Below are positions 28,226-41,293 of a DNA stretch of 64,000 nt, in pieces (within the stretch, counting starts at the first letter, position 1; every line of letters starts with the position of its first letter). Source of the DNA: Agarivorans aestuarii (GTDB lineage Bacteria; Pseudomonadota; Gammaproteobacteria; Enterobacterales; Celerinatantimonadaceae). Under the pieces are notes generated by a model. The model saw only the letters and a program-made list of their open reading frames with translations, had not been told where the DNA came from and did no database searches. The position numbers were made by a program, and so were the translations under genes. The stretch lies in NCBI RefSeq assembly GCF_019670125.1, contig NZ_AP023033.1, positions 2,035,001 through 2,099,000 on the forward strand. The letters run 5' to 3'.

Positions 28226-28447
28226 TAGAGTAATCCAAATAAACTAAGCCGTCATATAAAAGCGCTAGGCTGGCTGTTGAATGCTTAGTTTTCCGGCGGA
28301 TAGGCTCAAAGCAACTAAACTTATGTGATCTTTGTCCTAATATGTGCGTTGTTTAAGCAAGTTGTGGCATAATGCGCGACCAAACAATTTAGTCACCAGA
28401 TTACCCAGCAATAAGCTGGTGTAACGTAACCAATCGGAATATTTACA
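28226..28447. other. Non-coding leader between the palindromic element and ybiT
   Basis: No ORF of substance was seen. It holds the ybiT promoter region. A GGAA about 10 bases before the TTG start is the only recognisable signal. Confidence 0.35.
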
Positions 28448-30037
28448 TTGCTTACTTCTTCTAATATCACCATGCAATTTGGCGCCAAGCCTTTGTTCGA
28501 AAATGTCTCAGTTAAATTTGGCGAAGGTAACCGTTACGGTCTTATCGGTGCTAATGGTTGTGGTAAATCTACCTTTATGAAGATATTAGGTGGTGATTTA
28601 GAGCCAAGTGCGGGCAATGTTTCTAAAGATCCTAACGAGCGCATTGGTAAGCTAAAGCAGGACCAATTTGCTTACGAAGATAAAGCGGTAATCGACACCG
28701 TGATTATGGGTTATGAAGAGCTATGGGCAGTTAAGTCTGAGCGCGATGCGATTTATGACAACCCAGAAATGACAGAAGAAGACGGCATTCGTGCTGCTGA
28801 GCTAGAAGCCGAGTTTGCAGAAATGGATGGTTATACCGCCGAAGCGCGCGCAGGTGAGTTACTGCTAGGTGTTGGCATTCCTATCGAGCAACATTACGGT
28901 CCAATGAGCGAAGTAGCTCCCGGTTGGAAACTACGTGTATTACTAGCTCAAGTATTGTTTGGTGACCCTGATATCATGCTTTTAGATGAGCCTACCAACA
29001 ACTTGGATATTAATACCATTCGTTGGTTAGAAGGGGTGCTAAACGAGCGTAACTGCACCATGATCATCATCTCGCACGACCGCCATTTCTTGAACAGCGT
29101 ATGTACTCACATGGCTGATTTGGATTACGGTGAGCTGCGTACGTTCCCTGGTTCTTACGATGAATACATGACCGCTGCAACCCAAGCACGCGAGCAAATG
29201 TTGTCGGACAACGCTAAGAAAAAAGCCCAAATTGCCGAGCTTAAAACCTTTGTTAGCCGTTTCTCTGCTAATGCTTCTAAATCTAAGCAAGCTACTTCTC
29301 GTGCTAAGCAAATTGATAAAATTCAATTGGCCGAAGTTAAACCTTCGAGCCGCCAAAACCCTTATATTCGTTTTGAAGAAGAGAAAAAGCTGCACCGCTT
29401 AGCTTTACAAATTGAAGGTTTAGAAAAGAGCTACGAAGAATCCCTGTTCAAAGATTTAGACTTAATGGTTGAAGTAGGCGAGCGCATTGCGGTAATTGGC
29501 CCTAATGGTATTGGTAAAACTACTTTTCTTAAATGTTTAGTGGGTGATACTGATTTTGGTGGCAGCATTAAATGGTCTGAAAATGCTCAGCTTGGTTACT
29601 ACGCACAGGATCATGCAGCCGACTTTGAAGAAGATAAAAACCTGATTGACTGGATGTGGCAATGGGGCAAAGAGGGCGACGACGAGCAAGTGATTCGTGG
29701 CACCTTAGGCCGTTTATTGTTCTCACAGCAAGACATTAACAAATCCGTTAAGGTCATCTCTGGTGGTGAACAAGGTCGTATGCTGTTTGGCAAAATGATT
29801 TTGCAAAAACCAAATATTATGGTGATGGACGAGCCAACCAACCACTTGGATATGGAATCTATTGAGTCACTCAACTTAGCCTTAGAAAACTACCCCGGCA
29901 CCTTGGTATTTGTAAGCCATGACCGAGAGTTTGTATCAAGCCTTGCTACGCGTATCATCGAAATGACGCCAGAAGGTATTGTAGACTTCCACGGCACTTA
30001 CGAAGAGTACCTAAAAAGCCAAGGCTTAAACGCCTAG
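28448..30037 (+). CDS. ybiT: ABC-F ATPase YbiT
   Basis: The 529-residue protein has two ABC ATPase cassettes and no membrane part, so it is an ABC-F translation factor acting at the ribosome. Walker A motifs are GANGCGKST and GPNGIGKTT; Walker B motifs are [12 protein letters not shown] and [12 protein letters not shown]. The linker between them contains the [20 protein letters not shown]-site-tRNA-interaction segment. The N-terminus ([12 protein letters not shown]) lines up with that of E. coli YbiT if TTG is the start codon. It ends at a strong terminator beside the integron-like cassettes. Confidence 0.95.
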   Translation: MLTSSNITMQFGAKPLFENVSVKFGEGNRYGLIGANGCGKSTFMKILGGDLEPSAGNVSKDPNERIGKLKQDQFAYEDKAVIDTVIMGYEELWAVKSERDAIYDNPEMTEEDGIRAAELEAEFAEMDGYTAEARAGELLLGVGIPIEQHYGPMSEVAPGWKLRVLLAQVLFGDPDIMLLDEPTNNLDINTIRWLEGVLNERNCTMIIISHDRHFLNSVCTHMADLDYGELRTFPGSYDEYMTAATQAREQMLSDNAKKKAQIAELKTFVSRFSANASKSKQATSRAKQIDKIQLAEVKPSSRQNPYIRFEEEKKLHRLALQIEGLEKSYEESLFKDLDLMVEVGERIAVIGPNGIGKTTFLKCLVGDTDFGGSIKWSENAQLGYYAQDHAADFEEDKNLIDWMWQWGKEGDDEQVIRGTLGRLLFSQQDINKSVKVISGGEQGRMLFGKMILQKPNIMVMDEPTNHLDMESIESLNLALENYPGTLVFVSHDREFVSSLATRIIEMTPEGIVDFHGTYEEYLKSQGLNA

Positions 30038-30056
30038 CAGCTTAAATCGTAAATAG

Positions 30057-30082
30057 AAAAAGCAGCCATGGGCTGCTTTTTT
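30057..30082 (+). terminator. Terminator after ybiT
   Basis: AAAAAGCAGCC / GGCTGCTTTTTT with an ATG loop. Its T-run abuts the end of the neighbouring attC-like site. Confidence 0.88.
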
Positions 30083-30133
30083 GTTGCCCAAAGCAAGGAC
30101 GCACGAAGGGCTAACTGCCTTTTATTGTTAAGT
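30076..30133 (-). repeat. attC-like site at the end of the 109-residue-protein cassette (R' degenerate)
   Basis: On the minus strand the R'' box ACTTAAC (30127-30133) contains the gene's stop codon. It is followed by L'' GTTAGCCC (30108-30115) and L' GGGCAAC (30083-30089), which pair with one unpaired A, the extrahelical base typical of attC. The expected R' (GTTRRRY) is missing; the sequence runs into the ybiT terminator, so this is probably the outer edge of the cluster. Confidence 0.6.
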
Positions 30134-30457
30134 GGATTTTCGCTGAACATAGATAAGTGTTCCTGTTACTAAGCTGGTTATGCTTGCCACAATAATAAAG
30201 GCCATAGGCATGAATAACAGGTTTTCACTAGCGTGAAGCCACCTTGGTAAATCAATGCTAAGTGCTAAAACTCCTATTGCAAAGGGTGCTATTAGAGTTA
30301 CTAAGAAGCCAAAAAAACAGGCAAACTTGTGACGATATAACGTACCGGTTTTCTTGAGAAGATAAACCTCTCCAAATATGGCCAGTATGATGGGAGGTAG
30401 ATACCATACAACCATCAGTATGGCTAATTCAACGGGTAGTATGTAGTTATCTTCCAT
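30128..30457 (-). CDS. Small membrane protein in an integron-like cassette
   Basis: The gene encodes 109 residues with three predicted transmembrane helices (about 8-29, 45-68, 80-103) and a basic C-terminus. No family recognised. The ATG sits 3 bases after an attC R' box and the stop codon lies in the next R'' box, so the gene fills its cassette from end to end. No Shine-Dalgarno is visible, as is common in cassettes. The cassette's leading TTAAGT is the complement of its trailing R'' ACTTAA, which fits excision as a circle. Function unknown. Confidence 0.65.
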   Translation of the reverse strand: MEDNYILPVELAILMVVWYLPPIILAIFGEVYLLKKTGTLYRHKFACFFGFLVTLIAPFAIGVLALSIDLPRWLHASENLLFMPMAFIIVASITSLVTGTLIYVQRKST

Positions 30458-30459
30458 AC

Positions 30460-30547
30460 ACTTAACGCTTTAGTTAATGGGCATCTTTACGTGTATTGAT
30501 GGGAAGCACCAGCGCAATAATGTCCTTCATTGAACTATTTGTTAGCT
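30460..30547 (-). repeat. Integron attC site between two cassettes
   Basis: The minus strand reads R'' AGCTAAC (30541-30547), L'' TTCAATG, a central loop, L' CATTAA, then TAAAGC and R' GTTAAGT (30460-30466), 88 bases in all. L'' and L' pair with a single bulged C, the extrahelical base needed for integrase recognition. The right arm TTAACTAAAGCGTTAAG closely resembles the aadA-type attC right arm TTAACTCAAGCGTTAGA. Confidence 0.78.
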
Positions 30548-31056
30548 TTTTCATAATACCGATTAAAAACTTGAACACCTTTTTGGCTTTTGAAGAAGTA
30601 AAAGTAAAAAGCAATTGGGAGAACACCAATCATAAAGGCTAGCCAATTAACAAGCTCACTATTGTTAGGAATTACAAAAACTCTAACGAGCATTAGTGAT
30701 GCATATGAACCTGAGAACATAAGAGCTGTGTTCCTTGCCCAGATATCGCTAAAAATGTGCATTAACAGCTTATAATTTTTCGTAAGAGAAACAGATACAA
30801 TTAAAATTAAAAAAACTAAAGATTCTAGCTTGCCACTAAGTACATAAATGATGCTTAGCATTGGTATGAAGAAATAGAAAAATAAGATATCCATATACTT
30901 CTTCTTTGCGATTTTCTTTTTGAATCCTTCAGGATCAATATGCTTTTCTATTTCTTCACTTCCCGCAGTTGCAGAACATCCACATGAACTGCAATTGCTT
31001 AAATGAGGTTCATTCCCCATACCGCATGCATTGCAAGTCCACCTATACCCAACCAT
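30535..31056 (-). CDS. Zinc-ribbon membrane protein in an integron-like cassette
   Basis: The protein has 173 residues from an ATG at 31056 with AAAGGA upstream; a longer form from 31086 would begin inside the recombination box. The N-terminus is a small zinc ribbon, CNACG and CSSCG with 14 residues between (both Cys-x2-Cys), then a basic stretch (KKKIAKKKYM) and four transmembrane helices (about 57-80, 85-100, 108-128, 132-152). Zinc-ribbon/membrane proteins of this sort have no fixed function. Its last codons (GCT AAC AAA TAG) overlap the attC R'' box. It is AT-richer than neighbouring core genes, consistent with acquisition. Confidence 0.65.
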   Translation of the reverse strand: MVGYRWTCNACGMGNEPHLSNCSSCGCSATAGSEEIEKHIDPEGFKKKIAKKKYMDILFFYFFIPMLSIIYVLSGKLESLVFLILIVSVSLTKNYKLLMHIFSDIWARNTALMFSGSYASLMLVRVFVIPNNSELVNWLAFMIGVLPIAFYFYFFKSQKGVQVFNRYYEKANK

Positions 31057-31077
31057 AAACTCGAATTCCTTTGAAAA

Positions 31078-31121
31078 AGCTAACATTTATATATTGCGCA
31101 TGCGCGTTTACCTTGTTAGAC
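31078..31121 (-). repeat. Possible attC remnant at the front of the zinc-ribbon cassette
   Basis: On the minus strand GTCTAAC (31115-31121, fits RYYYAAC) precedes an inner GCGCATGCGC palindrome and GTTAGCT (31078-31084). GTTAGCT is the exact complement of the zinc-ribbon cassette's own trailing AGCTAAC, as expected for a cassette boundary. At 44 bases it is shorter than a normal attC, so it may be truncated. Confidence 0.45.
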
Positions 31122-31433
31122 CAGTAAAAACGCGCATAGCTAATTATTTGAATTTAATGAAGAAACAAGAATAAGGCTCAATACGCTTTCTGGCAAAGCG
31201 CGCATGCACAGTTAATAAACCTATTATCTAATTCAACACTAAGCTAAGTGCTTGATACTACGCTTGTATTTTTTACAGCTCAAGGCTAAACGCGCACAAT
31301 CTATCTAATTTATTAGCTCTAAAACGCTAAAACTAAATAATGCTGTGTATAGCCAGTAAATGGCCGGTGTTACGTTGCTGGTGATTTTGCCTGTAACTGG
31401 GTCGGATAGAGAGATTTAGTTATGTGAGGCAAA
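31122..31433. other. Gene-free AT-rich stretch upstream of the cassette pair
   Basis: There are no convincing ORFs, and no intI gene. Several GCGC-containing words recur (CGCGCATAGC near 31131, GCGCGCATGCAC near 31199, AACGCGCAC near 31289), and TGCGCGTTTAC at 31101 is inverted relative to GTAAAAACGCGCA at 31124. It may be the decayed remains of another cassette or an insertion point. Confidence 0.35.
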
Positions 31434-31464
31434 TAAAAAAGCCACAACATCTGTTGTGGCTTTT
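31434..31464 (-). terminator. Terminator after purB
   Basis: AAAGCCACAACA / TGTTGTGGCTTT with a TC loop; the long A-run on the plus strand gives the T-run for the minus-strand purB transcript. Confidence 0.9.
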
Positions 31465-31507
31465 GGCATTAACTAGGCCTTAAGCGGGAGACTATAGGCA
31501 GCCGGTA

Positions 31508-32884
<1,377 letters not shown>

Positions 32885-32893
32885 CTAAATTAA

Positions 32894-33520
32894 CTAATCA
32901 ATGGTGTGTAAAAGTTGTGTTGTTTGCTGCAAGTAGTTTTTACGTGAAAACAGTAACTGGCGTCGTTGGCCGCCTAATTGGCGCCACAATACACTGGCGC
33001 GAATACCGGCTAGCAGTAGCGCGCGAACTTTATGTTGCACTACTGGTTGCTGTAAGTAACTCACGTTTCCGGCTACTTGAATGCGCGGACCAAGCGGGCT
33101 AATAATGTCGCTGTAAATGTCGGCAATTCCGCCCAGAACTTGTTGGTCGAGCAAATCAAAATGCTGTAGTTGTCTATCTAGTTGGCCAATACGTTCGCCC
33201 ATCATGTTCATTAAGTCTGGGCGTTTATTTAAACGGCGCTCTAGGGCTAACAAGCTAACCAGGTAACGCGTGATTTCGGCGTTTCGCTTTTCTTGTTGGT
33301 TGCTCAGTTGGCCGCTCATTACACCTAGGCCCAGCTTAAGTTGCTCTAGGGAACCAAATACCTCAACGGTTTCGTTGGGGTTGGTAATTAGAATACTACC
33401 TAAGCTGGTTTTTAAACCTGCTTCGTCGCAGTTGCTGGTTCTGGCTACGTCTTGCACCAGTTTAGCGGCTTGGCAGATCCCAGCAAAAGCGATAACGCGG
33501 TCGTTGATTGCATTGCTCAT
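32894..33520 (-). CDS. hflD: HflD family protein
   Basis: The 208-residue, helix-rich, membrane-associated protein begins with AFAGICQAAKLVQDVAR, typical of HflD. In E. coli it binds phage lambda CII and influences lysogeny; its cellular role is unclear. It lies 3 bases after the mnmA stop and 18 before purB, so all three should form one operon. Confidence 0.93.
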   Translation of the reverse strand: MSNAINDRVIAFAGICQAAKLVQDVARTSNCDEAGLKTSLGSILITNPNETVEVFGSLEQLKLGLGVMSGQLSNQQEKRNAEITRYLVSLLALERRLNKRPDLMNMMGERIGQLDRQLQHFDLLDQQVLGGIADIYSDIISPLGPRIQVAGNVSYLQQPVVQHKVRALLLAGIRASVLWRQLGGQRRQLLFSRKNYLQQTTQLLHTID

Positions 33521-33523
33521 AGG

Positions 33524-34627
33524 CTATAGGCCAATCTTTTGTTCAATGATACCGCCGCCTAAACATACTTCGTTTAGATAAAATACTGCTGATTGTCCTG
33601 GAGTAACCGCTATTTGCGGCTCATCGAATACCACTTCAATTTCGTCGTTTTCACGCGGGATAATGGTGCAGGCAACGTCTTGCTGGCGATAACGAATTTT
33701 AACGCTACAACGCAATTTTTCGGTGATGGTTTTGCGGTCTACCCAATGTAATTGGCCTGCGATAAGTGCACGTGATTTTAGGCGAGGGTGATCGTGCCCT
33801 TGGCCAACAATCAGCACGTTGCGCTCAATGTCTTTATCTACGGTGTACCAAGGCGTCTCGTCACCGTCTTTGGTGCCGCCAATGCCTAAACCTTTACGTT
33901 GGCCCAGAGTGTGGTACATCAATCCTTGGTGCTTACCAATTACTTTGCCTTCACAGGTTTCAATATCACCCGGTTGAGCTGGTAGGTATTGGGCTAGGAA
34001 GTCAGTAAACTTACGCTCGCCAATAAAGCAGATCCCGGTAGAGTCCTTTTTGTTGGCGGTGATAAGGCCTTGTTCTTCAGCAATGCGGCGCACTTCTGGC
34101 TTTTCTATTTCACCTACTGGGAAGAGTGTTTGGGCAATATGCTTTTCTTCTAGCGTATACAAGAAGTAGCTTTGATCTTTATTGCTGTCTAGGCCGCGTA
34201 GCATTTGCCAGTGTCCGTCTTGAAAACGGCGCTGCACATAGTGGCCAGTGGCGATGTAGTCGGCAGACAATTCTTCTGCGGCAAATTCCAAAAATGCCTT
34301 AAACTTAATTTCCTTGTTACACATAATGTCTGGATTAGGCGTGCGACCCGCTTTGTACTCTTCGAGGAAGTGTTCAAATACGTTATCCCAGTACTCGGCT
34401 GAGAAGTTAATGGTATGTAGCTTTATACCTAATTTGTCACACACAGCTTGAGCGTCGGCTAAATCTTCTGCCGCTGCACAATATTCGCTGTTGTCGTCTT
34501 CTTCCCAGTTCTTCATAAAAAGACCTTCAACCTGATAGCCTTGCTGAATAAGCAAGTAGGCTGAAACGGAAGAGTCAACGCCGCCGGACATACCGACAAT
34601 CACTTTTTTAGTGTTGTTTGAGTTCAT
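33524..34627 (-). CDS. mnmA: tRNA-specific 2-thiouridylase MnmA
   Basis: The 367-residue enzyme makes s2U34 in tRNA-Lys, -Glu and -Gln. The PP-loop is SGGVDSS at 14-20. The catalytic cysteines are in [12 protein letters not shown] and [11 protein letters not shown], and the C-terminal beta-barrel is complete. It receives sulfur from the Tus relay; a tusE gene lies at 50.7 kb in this window. First gene of the mnmA-hflD-purB operon. Confidence 0.98.
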   Translation of the reverse strand: MNSNNTKKVIVGMSGGVDSSVSAYLLIQQGYQVEGLFMKNWEEDDNSEYCAAAEDLADAQAVCDKLGIKLHTINFSAEYWDNVFEHFLEEYKAGRTPNPDIMCNKEIKFKAFLEFAAEELSADYIATGHYVQRRFQDGHWQMLRGLDSNKDQSYFLYTLEEKHIAQTLFPVGEIEKPEVRRIAEEQGLITANKKDSTGICFIGERKFTDFLAQYLPAQPGDIETCEGKVIGKHQGLMYHTLGQRKGLGIGGTKDGDETPWYTVDKDIERNVLIVGQGHDHPRLKSRALIAGQLHWVDRKTITEKLRCSVKIRYRQQDVACTIIPRENDEIEVVFDEPQIAVTPGQSAVFYLNEVCLGGGIIEQKIGL

Positions 34628-34703
34628 GCTAACTTGTTGGGAAAAATTTGCGGCGAATTCTACCAGAAAAACTGTGACGAAAACAGCATTTCAGCACGTA
34701 GTT

Positions 34704-35336
34704 CTAGGAGAGGTCTTCGCCCACTAATTGTTGGTAACTGCCGTTGTCTATTCCATCTAAGGTATAGCGGCCAATTTGATAGCGAACCAAGCGCAGGGTG
34801 GGGAAGCCAATAGCTGCTGTCATGCGCCTAATCTGCCTATTTCGGCCTTCTTTAATGCTAATGCTTAACCAAGTTGTTGGAATGGATTTACGCTCTCGAA
34901 CTGGTGGATTGCGTGGCCATAAATTTGGTTCATCCATAAGCGCTACTTTGGCTGGTAAACAGGGGCCGTCTTTTAGCACTATGCCTTTACGCAAGGGCTC
35001 TAAATCAGCATCCTTAGGCGCACCTTCAACTTGCACCCAGTAGGTTTTTGCGGTTTTAGCTTTAGGGTTGGCAAGTTTATGTTGCAGTTTTCCGTCGTTT
35101 GTTAACAGCAATAAACCTTCACTATCTCTGTCTAACCGGCCGGCAGCATATACATCGGGAATGTCGACATAGTCTTTTAAGGTAGCTCTACCTTGCCCAT
35201 CGGTAAACTGGCTAAGTACGTCAAAGGGTTTGTTGAACAGAACTAAACGGCGCGGGCCATTAAGTGGTTTAACTGATTTGGCCTGAGGCTTTCGTTTAAA
35301 ACGTCGCGACTGTTGGGGTTTTGCAAACTTATTCAT
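34704..35336 (-). CDS. rluE: 23S rRNA pseudouridine synthase RluE
   Basis: The RsuA-family pseudouridine synthase has 210 residues from the ATG at 35336; an ATG 33 bases further upstream would add a stretch with no similarity to RluE. The catalytic Asp is in the [19 protein letters not shown] motif. The [19 protein letters not shown] and [13 protein letters not shown] segments fit RluE, which modifies U2457 of 23S rRNA. No S4 domain is present, as expected for RluE. It is divergent from icd, near mnmA, as in E. coli. Confidence 0.94.
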   Translation of the reverse strand: MNKFAKPQQSRRFKRKPQAKSVKPLNGPRRLVLFNKPFDVLSQFTDGQGRATLKDYVDIPDVYAAGRLDRDSEGLLLLTNDGKLQHKLANPKAKTAKTYWVQVEGAPKDADLEPLRKGIVLKDGPCLPAKVALMDEPNLWPRNPPVRERKSIPTTWLSISIKEGRNRQIRRMTAAIGFPTLRLVRYQIGRYTLDGIDNGSYQQLVGEDLS

Positions 35337-35505
35337 GGCGGCAATTGTAACATCTAATGGATGTACCACTAGTAAAACAATGTTAAAGCGTTTGTAAATG
35401 GTTTATTATTTTGGCCGAATTATTGGACGGTGAGTAGATAAGTAAACAAACTTTGTAGTTTTTTATTGCTTGCTAACCACCTCGCAGACTCGATCATTTG
35501 TATAA

Positions 35506-37773
<2,268 letters not shown>

Positions 37774-37792
37774 TTATTTACAAGATGTAAAC

Positions 37793-37824
37793 AAAAGCCG
37801 ATGCGTGAGCATCGGCTTTTTTGT
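37793..37824 (+). terminator. Terminator after icd
   Basis: AAAAGCCGATGC / GCATCGGCTTTT with a GTGA loop and a T-run. Confidence 0.92.
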
Positions 37825-37853
37825 TTTTAAGGCCTTGCTGAAAAGCGGCCAAT

Positions 37854-37881
37854 AAAAAACCAGTCACGTAGACTGGCTTTT
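37854..37881 (-). terminator. Terminator after cspD
   Basis: On the minus strand, GCCAGTC-TACGT-GACTGG is followed by a T-run. It faces the icd terminator. Confidence 0.85.
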
Positions 37882-37903
37882 TGTTTAGCTGCTGCAGCGA
37901 GCG

Positions 37904-38119
37904 CTAGTTTTGACTGTCATCGAAAACAATGCTTACTGCGTGGCTACCTTTGGGGCCTTGCTGTGTTTCAAATTGAACTGGCTGACCAGCTTTAAGGGTG
38001 CGATACCCTTCCATTTGAATCGTCGAATAGTGAGCGAAGATATCTTCTCCACCTGTATCCGGGCAAATAAAACCAAATCCTTTTGCGTTGTTAAACCACT
38101 TAACTGTTCCGCTTGGCAT
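37904..38119 (-). CDS. cspD: CspD-like cold-shock-domain protein
   Basis: The 71-residue protein is one cold-shock domain with RNP1 (GFGFI, residues 14-18, in the order KGFGFICP) and RNP2 (DIFAHYS). The C-terminal [13 protein letters not shown] fits CspD rather than the strongly cold-induced CspA type. CspD binds single-stranded DNA and inhibits replication in slow growth in E. coli. Divergent from clpS, as in E. coli. Confidence 0.9.
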   Translation of the reverse strand: MPSGTVKWFNNAKGFGFICPDTGGEDIFAHYSTIQMEGYRTLKAGQPVQFETQQGPKGSHAVSIVFDDSQN

Positions 38120-38313
38120 ACGACATATCCCTATTAAATTTATCTACCAAACTGACCGAGTTGGTCACTTTTGACGCAACTTTGAGTCAGCTGTTTAACA
38201 ATTTAGTAAAATATTTACTACAGTCAAGTTTTCAAGGTACTTTTCTACTAGCCTTGTTAACTCAAAGCGGTTATGTTGAGAAACAGAGACGCGTTTTTAC
38301 TACTATAGTTTTT

Positions 38314-38631
38314 ATGAGCAAATTATCTGATTGGTTAGATGTTGAAGAAATAACCAAACAAGCAAAAAGTGAGACAGCACCGCCACCAATGTATAAGGTG
38401 GTTTTAAATAATGATGACTATACTCCTATGGAGTTCGTTATTGAGGTGTTGCAGTTGTATTTTAATATGGATTTGGACAAAGCAACCCAAATAATGCTTA
38501 CCATTCACTACAAAGGTAAAGGAGTTTGTGGGGTTTTCACGGCCGAAGTAGCTGAAACCAAAGCTGCACAAGTAAATAGTTATGCTAAACAAAATGACCA
38601 TCCCTTGATGTGCACTATGGAGAAAGCATAG
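38314..38631 (+). CDS. clpS: ClpS, N-degron adaptor
   Basis: The 105-residue adaptor binds proteins with N-terminal Leu, Phe, Trp or Tyr and hands them to ClpAP. The core is [22 protein letters not shown] with the Asn/Asp pocket residues, then the conserved [19 protein letters not shown] and [10 protein letters not shown] chose the ATG at 38314, which matches the length of E. coli ClpS; the frame is open upstream to 38113 but that part shows no homology. The ribosome-binding site is poor. clpA follows by 35 bases. Confidence 0.97.
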   Translation: MSKLSDWLDVEEITKQAKSETAPPPMYKVVLNNDDYTPMEFVIEVLQLYFNMDLDKATQIMLTIHYKGKGVCGVFTAEVAETKAAQVNSYAKQNDHPLMCTMEKA

Positions 38632-38666
38632 CTAAGTAGTATTGATTGTCTTTAGGGGGCCTATGC

Positions 38667-40916
38667 ATGCTAAATAAAGAGTTGGAACAAACTTTAAACC
38701 AGGCGTTTAAAGAAGCAAGACAGCAACAACACGAATTCATGACGGTAGAGCACTTGTTGTTGGGTTTATTAGAAAACTCTGCCGCCAAGGAAGCTCTAGT
38801 CGCTTGTGGGGCTAACCTCAACCAGCTTAACCAAGAGTTAAGCAGTTTCATTGAACAAACCACCCCTGTTATCCCAGAGGACGATGGAGAGCGCGAGACG
38901 CAACCTACTCTTGGTTTTCAACGGGTTCTCCAACGTGCAGTTTTCCATGTTCAATCTTCTGGCAATAGTGAAGTAAGTGGCGCCAATGTATTGGTAGCTA
39001 TATTTAGCGAACAAGAAAGCCAAGCCGTTTATTTCCTCAAAAAAGCAGATATTAGCCGTTTAGACGTGGTTAACTTCATCTCTCATGGCATTCGTAAAGA
39101 TGAAGAACCTAGTGCTGAGCAAGGCCCTGCTGAAACAGAAGCTCAATCTGAAGAGACTAAGCAGCTAGAAAGCTTTGCTAGCAACCTTAATCATTTGGTG
39201 CTTAAAGGCAAAATTGACCCGCTTATTGGCCGAGATAAAGAGTTGTCTCGCACCATTCAAGTATTGTGTCGTCGCCGCAAAAACAATCCATTGTTAGTAG
39301 GTGAAGCCGGCGTGGGTAAAACTGCAATAGCCGAAGGTTTGGCTTACCGTATTGTGCACGAAGATGTGCCAGATGTGATTAAAGACGCCACTATCTACTC
39401 TTTAGATATTGGCTCGTTGCTAGCGGGAACCAAATACCGTGGTGACTTTGAGAAACGTTTCAAATCTTTATTAAAGCAGCTTGAAAACGCCGAGAATGCG
39501 ATTTTGTTTATCGATGAAATCCACACCATTATTGGCGCAGGCGCGGCTTCTGGTGGTCAACTAGATGCGGCCAACCTAATTAAACCTTTACTAAGTAATG
39601 GTTTATTGCGCTGCGTAGGCTCTACAACCTATCAAGAATACAATCAAATATTCGAGAAAGACCGTGCTTTGGCTCGTCGTTTCCAAAAAATTGATGTAGT
39701 AGAGCCAACGGTTGAAGATACCACCAAGATTTTGTTGGGCTTGAAAAGCCGGTACGAAGCGCACCACGACGTTCGTTACACCAAACAAGCAATGCGCAGT
39801 GCGGCAGAGCTTGCAGCTAAGTACATTAACGAGCGCCACCTTCCCGATAAAGCGATTGATGTAATTGACGAAGCTGGCGCCAGTATGCGCATGTTGCCAG
39901 TGAGTCGTCGCAAAAAAACTATTGGGGCAGGGGATATTGAAGCGATTGTTGCAAAAATTGCTCGTATTCCAGAGGCGAAAGTATCTTCTTCAGACAGAGA
40001 AACACTGCGCAGCTTAAATGAAATATTGAAGATGGTGGTATTTGGCCAAGATCCAGCCATTGATGTATTGGTTGATGCCATTCGTTTAAACCGCTCTGGC
40101 TTGGGTGCAGAGGAAAAACCGGTTGGTTCATTCCTATTTGCTGGCCCTACGGGTGTAGGTAAAACCGAGGTAACCCAGCAGTTAGCTAAGGCCTTAGGTG
40201 TTGAACTTATTCGTTTTGACATGTCTGAATACATGGAGCGCCATGCCGTTTCACGCTTGATTGGTGCGCCTCCAGGCTATGTAGGTTTTGACCAAGGTGG
40301 CTTACTGACTGATGCAGTGCTTAAGCACCCGCATTGTGTGGTATTGCTCGATGAGATTGAAAAAGCCCATGAAGATGTATTTAACTTGTTATTGCAAGTG
40401 ATGGATCACGGCACGCTAACCGATAACAACGGTCGCCATGCTGATTTTCGTAATGTGATATTGGTTATGACTAGTAACGCAGGGGTTAAAGAGACCGAGC
40501 GCTCTGCCATTGGCTTTAAAGAGCAGGATATGAGCTTTGATGCAATGGATGAGATTAAGCGCATATTTGCCCCCGAATTTAGAAACCGCTTGGACAACAT
40601 CATTTGGTTTAACCATTTAGATGAAAACATTATTGAACAGGTGGTCGATAAATTTATTGTGGAGCTGCAAGCTCAGCTTGACGCTAATGGCGTGTCTATG
40701 GAGGTCAATACAGAAGCGCGCTTATGGTTGTCTGAACAGGGTTATGACAAAGCAATGGGCGCAAGGCCAATGTCTCGAGTCATTCGTGAGCAACTTCGTA
40801 AGCCACTGGCTAACGAAATTCTATTTGGCCGCCTAAATGATGGTGGGCACGTAGATGTTGGAATTAAAGACGGCAAGTTAGATTTTCAATACGAAGATGA
40901 AGTTGCTGAAGTGTAA
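38667..40916 (+). CDS. clpA: ClpA, ATPase subunit of ClpAP protease
   Basis: The protein has 749 residues from the ATG at 38667, with AGGGGG 7 bases upstream. The N-domain (about 1-145) docks ClpS. Two AAA+ modules carry Walker A GEAGVGKT and GPTGVGKT, and Walker B ILFIDEIH and CVVLLDEIEKAH. An IGF-type loop for ClpP binding is seen as IGFKEQD in the second module. It unfolds substrates for ClpP, including N-degron and SsrA-tagged proteins. Confidence 0.98.
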   Translation: MLNKELEQTLNQAFKEARQQQHEFMTVEHLLLGLLENSAAKEALVACGANLNQLNQELSSFIEQTTPVIPEDDGERETQPTLGFQRVLQRAVFHVQSSGNSEVSGANVLVAIFSEQESQAVYFLKKADISRLDVVNFISHGIRKDEEPSAEQGPAETEAQSEETKQLESFASNLNHLVLKGKIDPLIGRDKELSRTIQVLCRRRKNNPLLVGEAGVGKTAIAEGLAYRIVHEDVPDVIKDATIYSLDIGSLLAGTKYRGDFEKRFKSLLKQLENAENAILFIDEIHTIIGAGAASGGQLDAANLIKPLLSNGLLRCVGSTTYQEYNQIFEKDRALARRFQKIDVVEPTVEDTTKILLGLKSRYEAHHDVRYTKQAMRSAAELAAKYINERHLPDKAIDVIDEAGASMRMLPVSRRKKTIGAGDIEAIVAKIARIPEAKVSSSDRETLRSLNEILKMVVFGQDPAIDVLVDAIRLNRSGLGAEEKPVGSFLFAGPTGVGKTEVTQQLAKALGVELIRFDMSEYMERHAVSRLIGAPPGYVGFDQGGLLTDAVLKHPHCVVLLDEIEKAHEDVFNLLLQVMDHGTLTDNNGRHADFRNVILVMTSNAGVKETERSAIGFKEQDMSFDAMDEIKRIFAPEFRNRLDNIIWFNHLDENIIEQVVDKFIVELQAQLDANGVSMEVNTEARLWLSEQGYDKAMGARPMSRVIREQLRKPLANEILFGRLNDGGHVDVGIKDGKLDFQYEDEVAEV

Positions 40917-40937
40917 TTACTAATGCTAAATACGATC

Positions 40938-40967
40938 AAAAAAGCCAGCTACTAGCTGGCTTTTTTT
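40938..40967 (+). terminator. Terminator after clpA
   Basis: AAAAAAGCCAGC, TACTA loop, GCTGGCTTTTTT. It lies between clpA and the convergent infA. Confidence 0.9.
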
Positions 40968-40991
40968 AAATTGTTTTAAAACAATTGCGGA

Positions 40992-41261
<270 letters not shown>

Positions 41262-41293
41262 TTACTGCCTTGTGTAAAGTTTATCCTCTAAAT

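Noticed and set aside
28034-28447. Search for a small RNA gene in the ybiT leader
   Set aside because: The only structure is the palindromic element; no separate promoter-terminator pair was found.
29039-29395. A 118-codon open frame antisense to ybiT
   Set aside because: Shadow of ybiT with no start signal.
31101-31136. GC-rich inverted repeat considered as a REP or terminator
   Set aside because: It lacks a T-run and overlaps the possible attC remnant, so I did not annotate it separately.
39776-40234. A 152-codon open frame antisense to clpA
   Set aside because: It lies wholly within the conserved clpA coding sequence and resembles no family.
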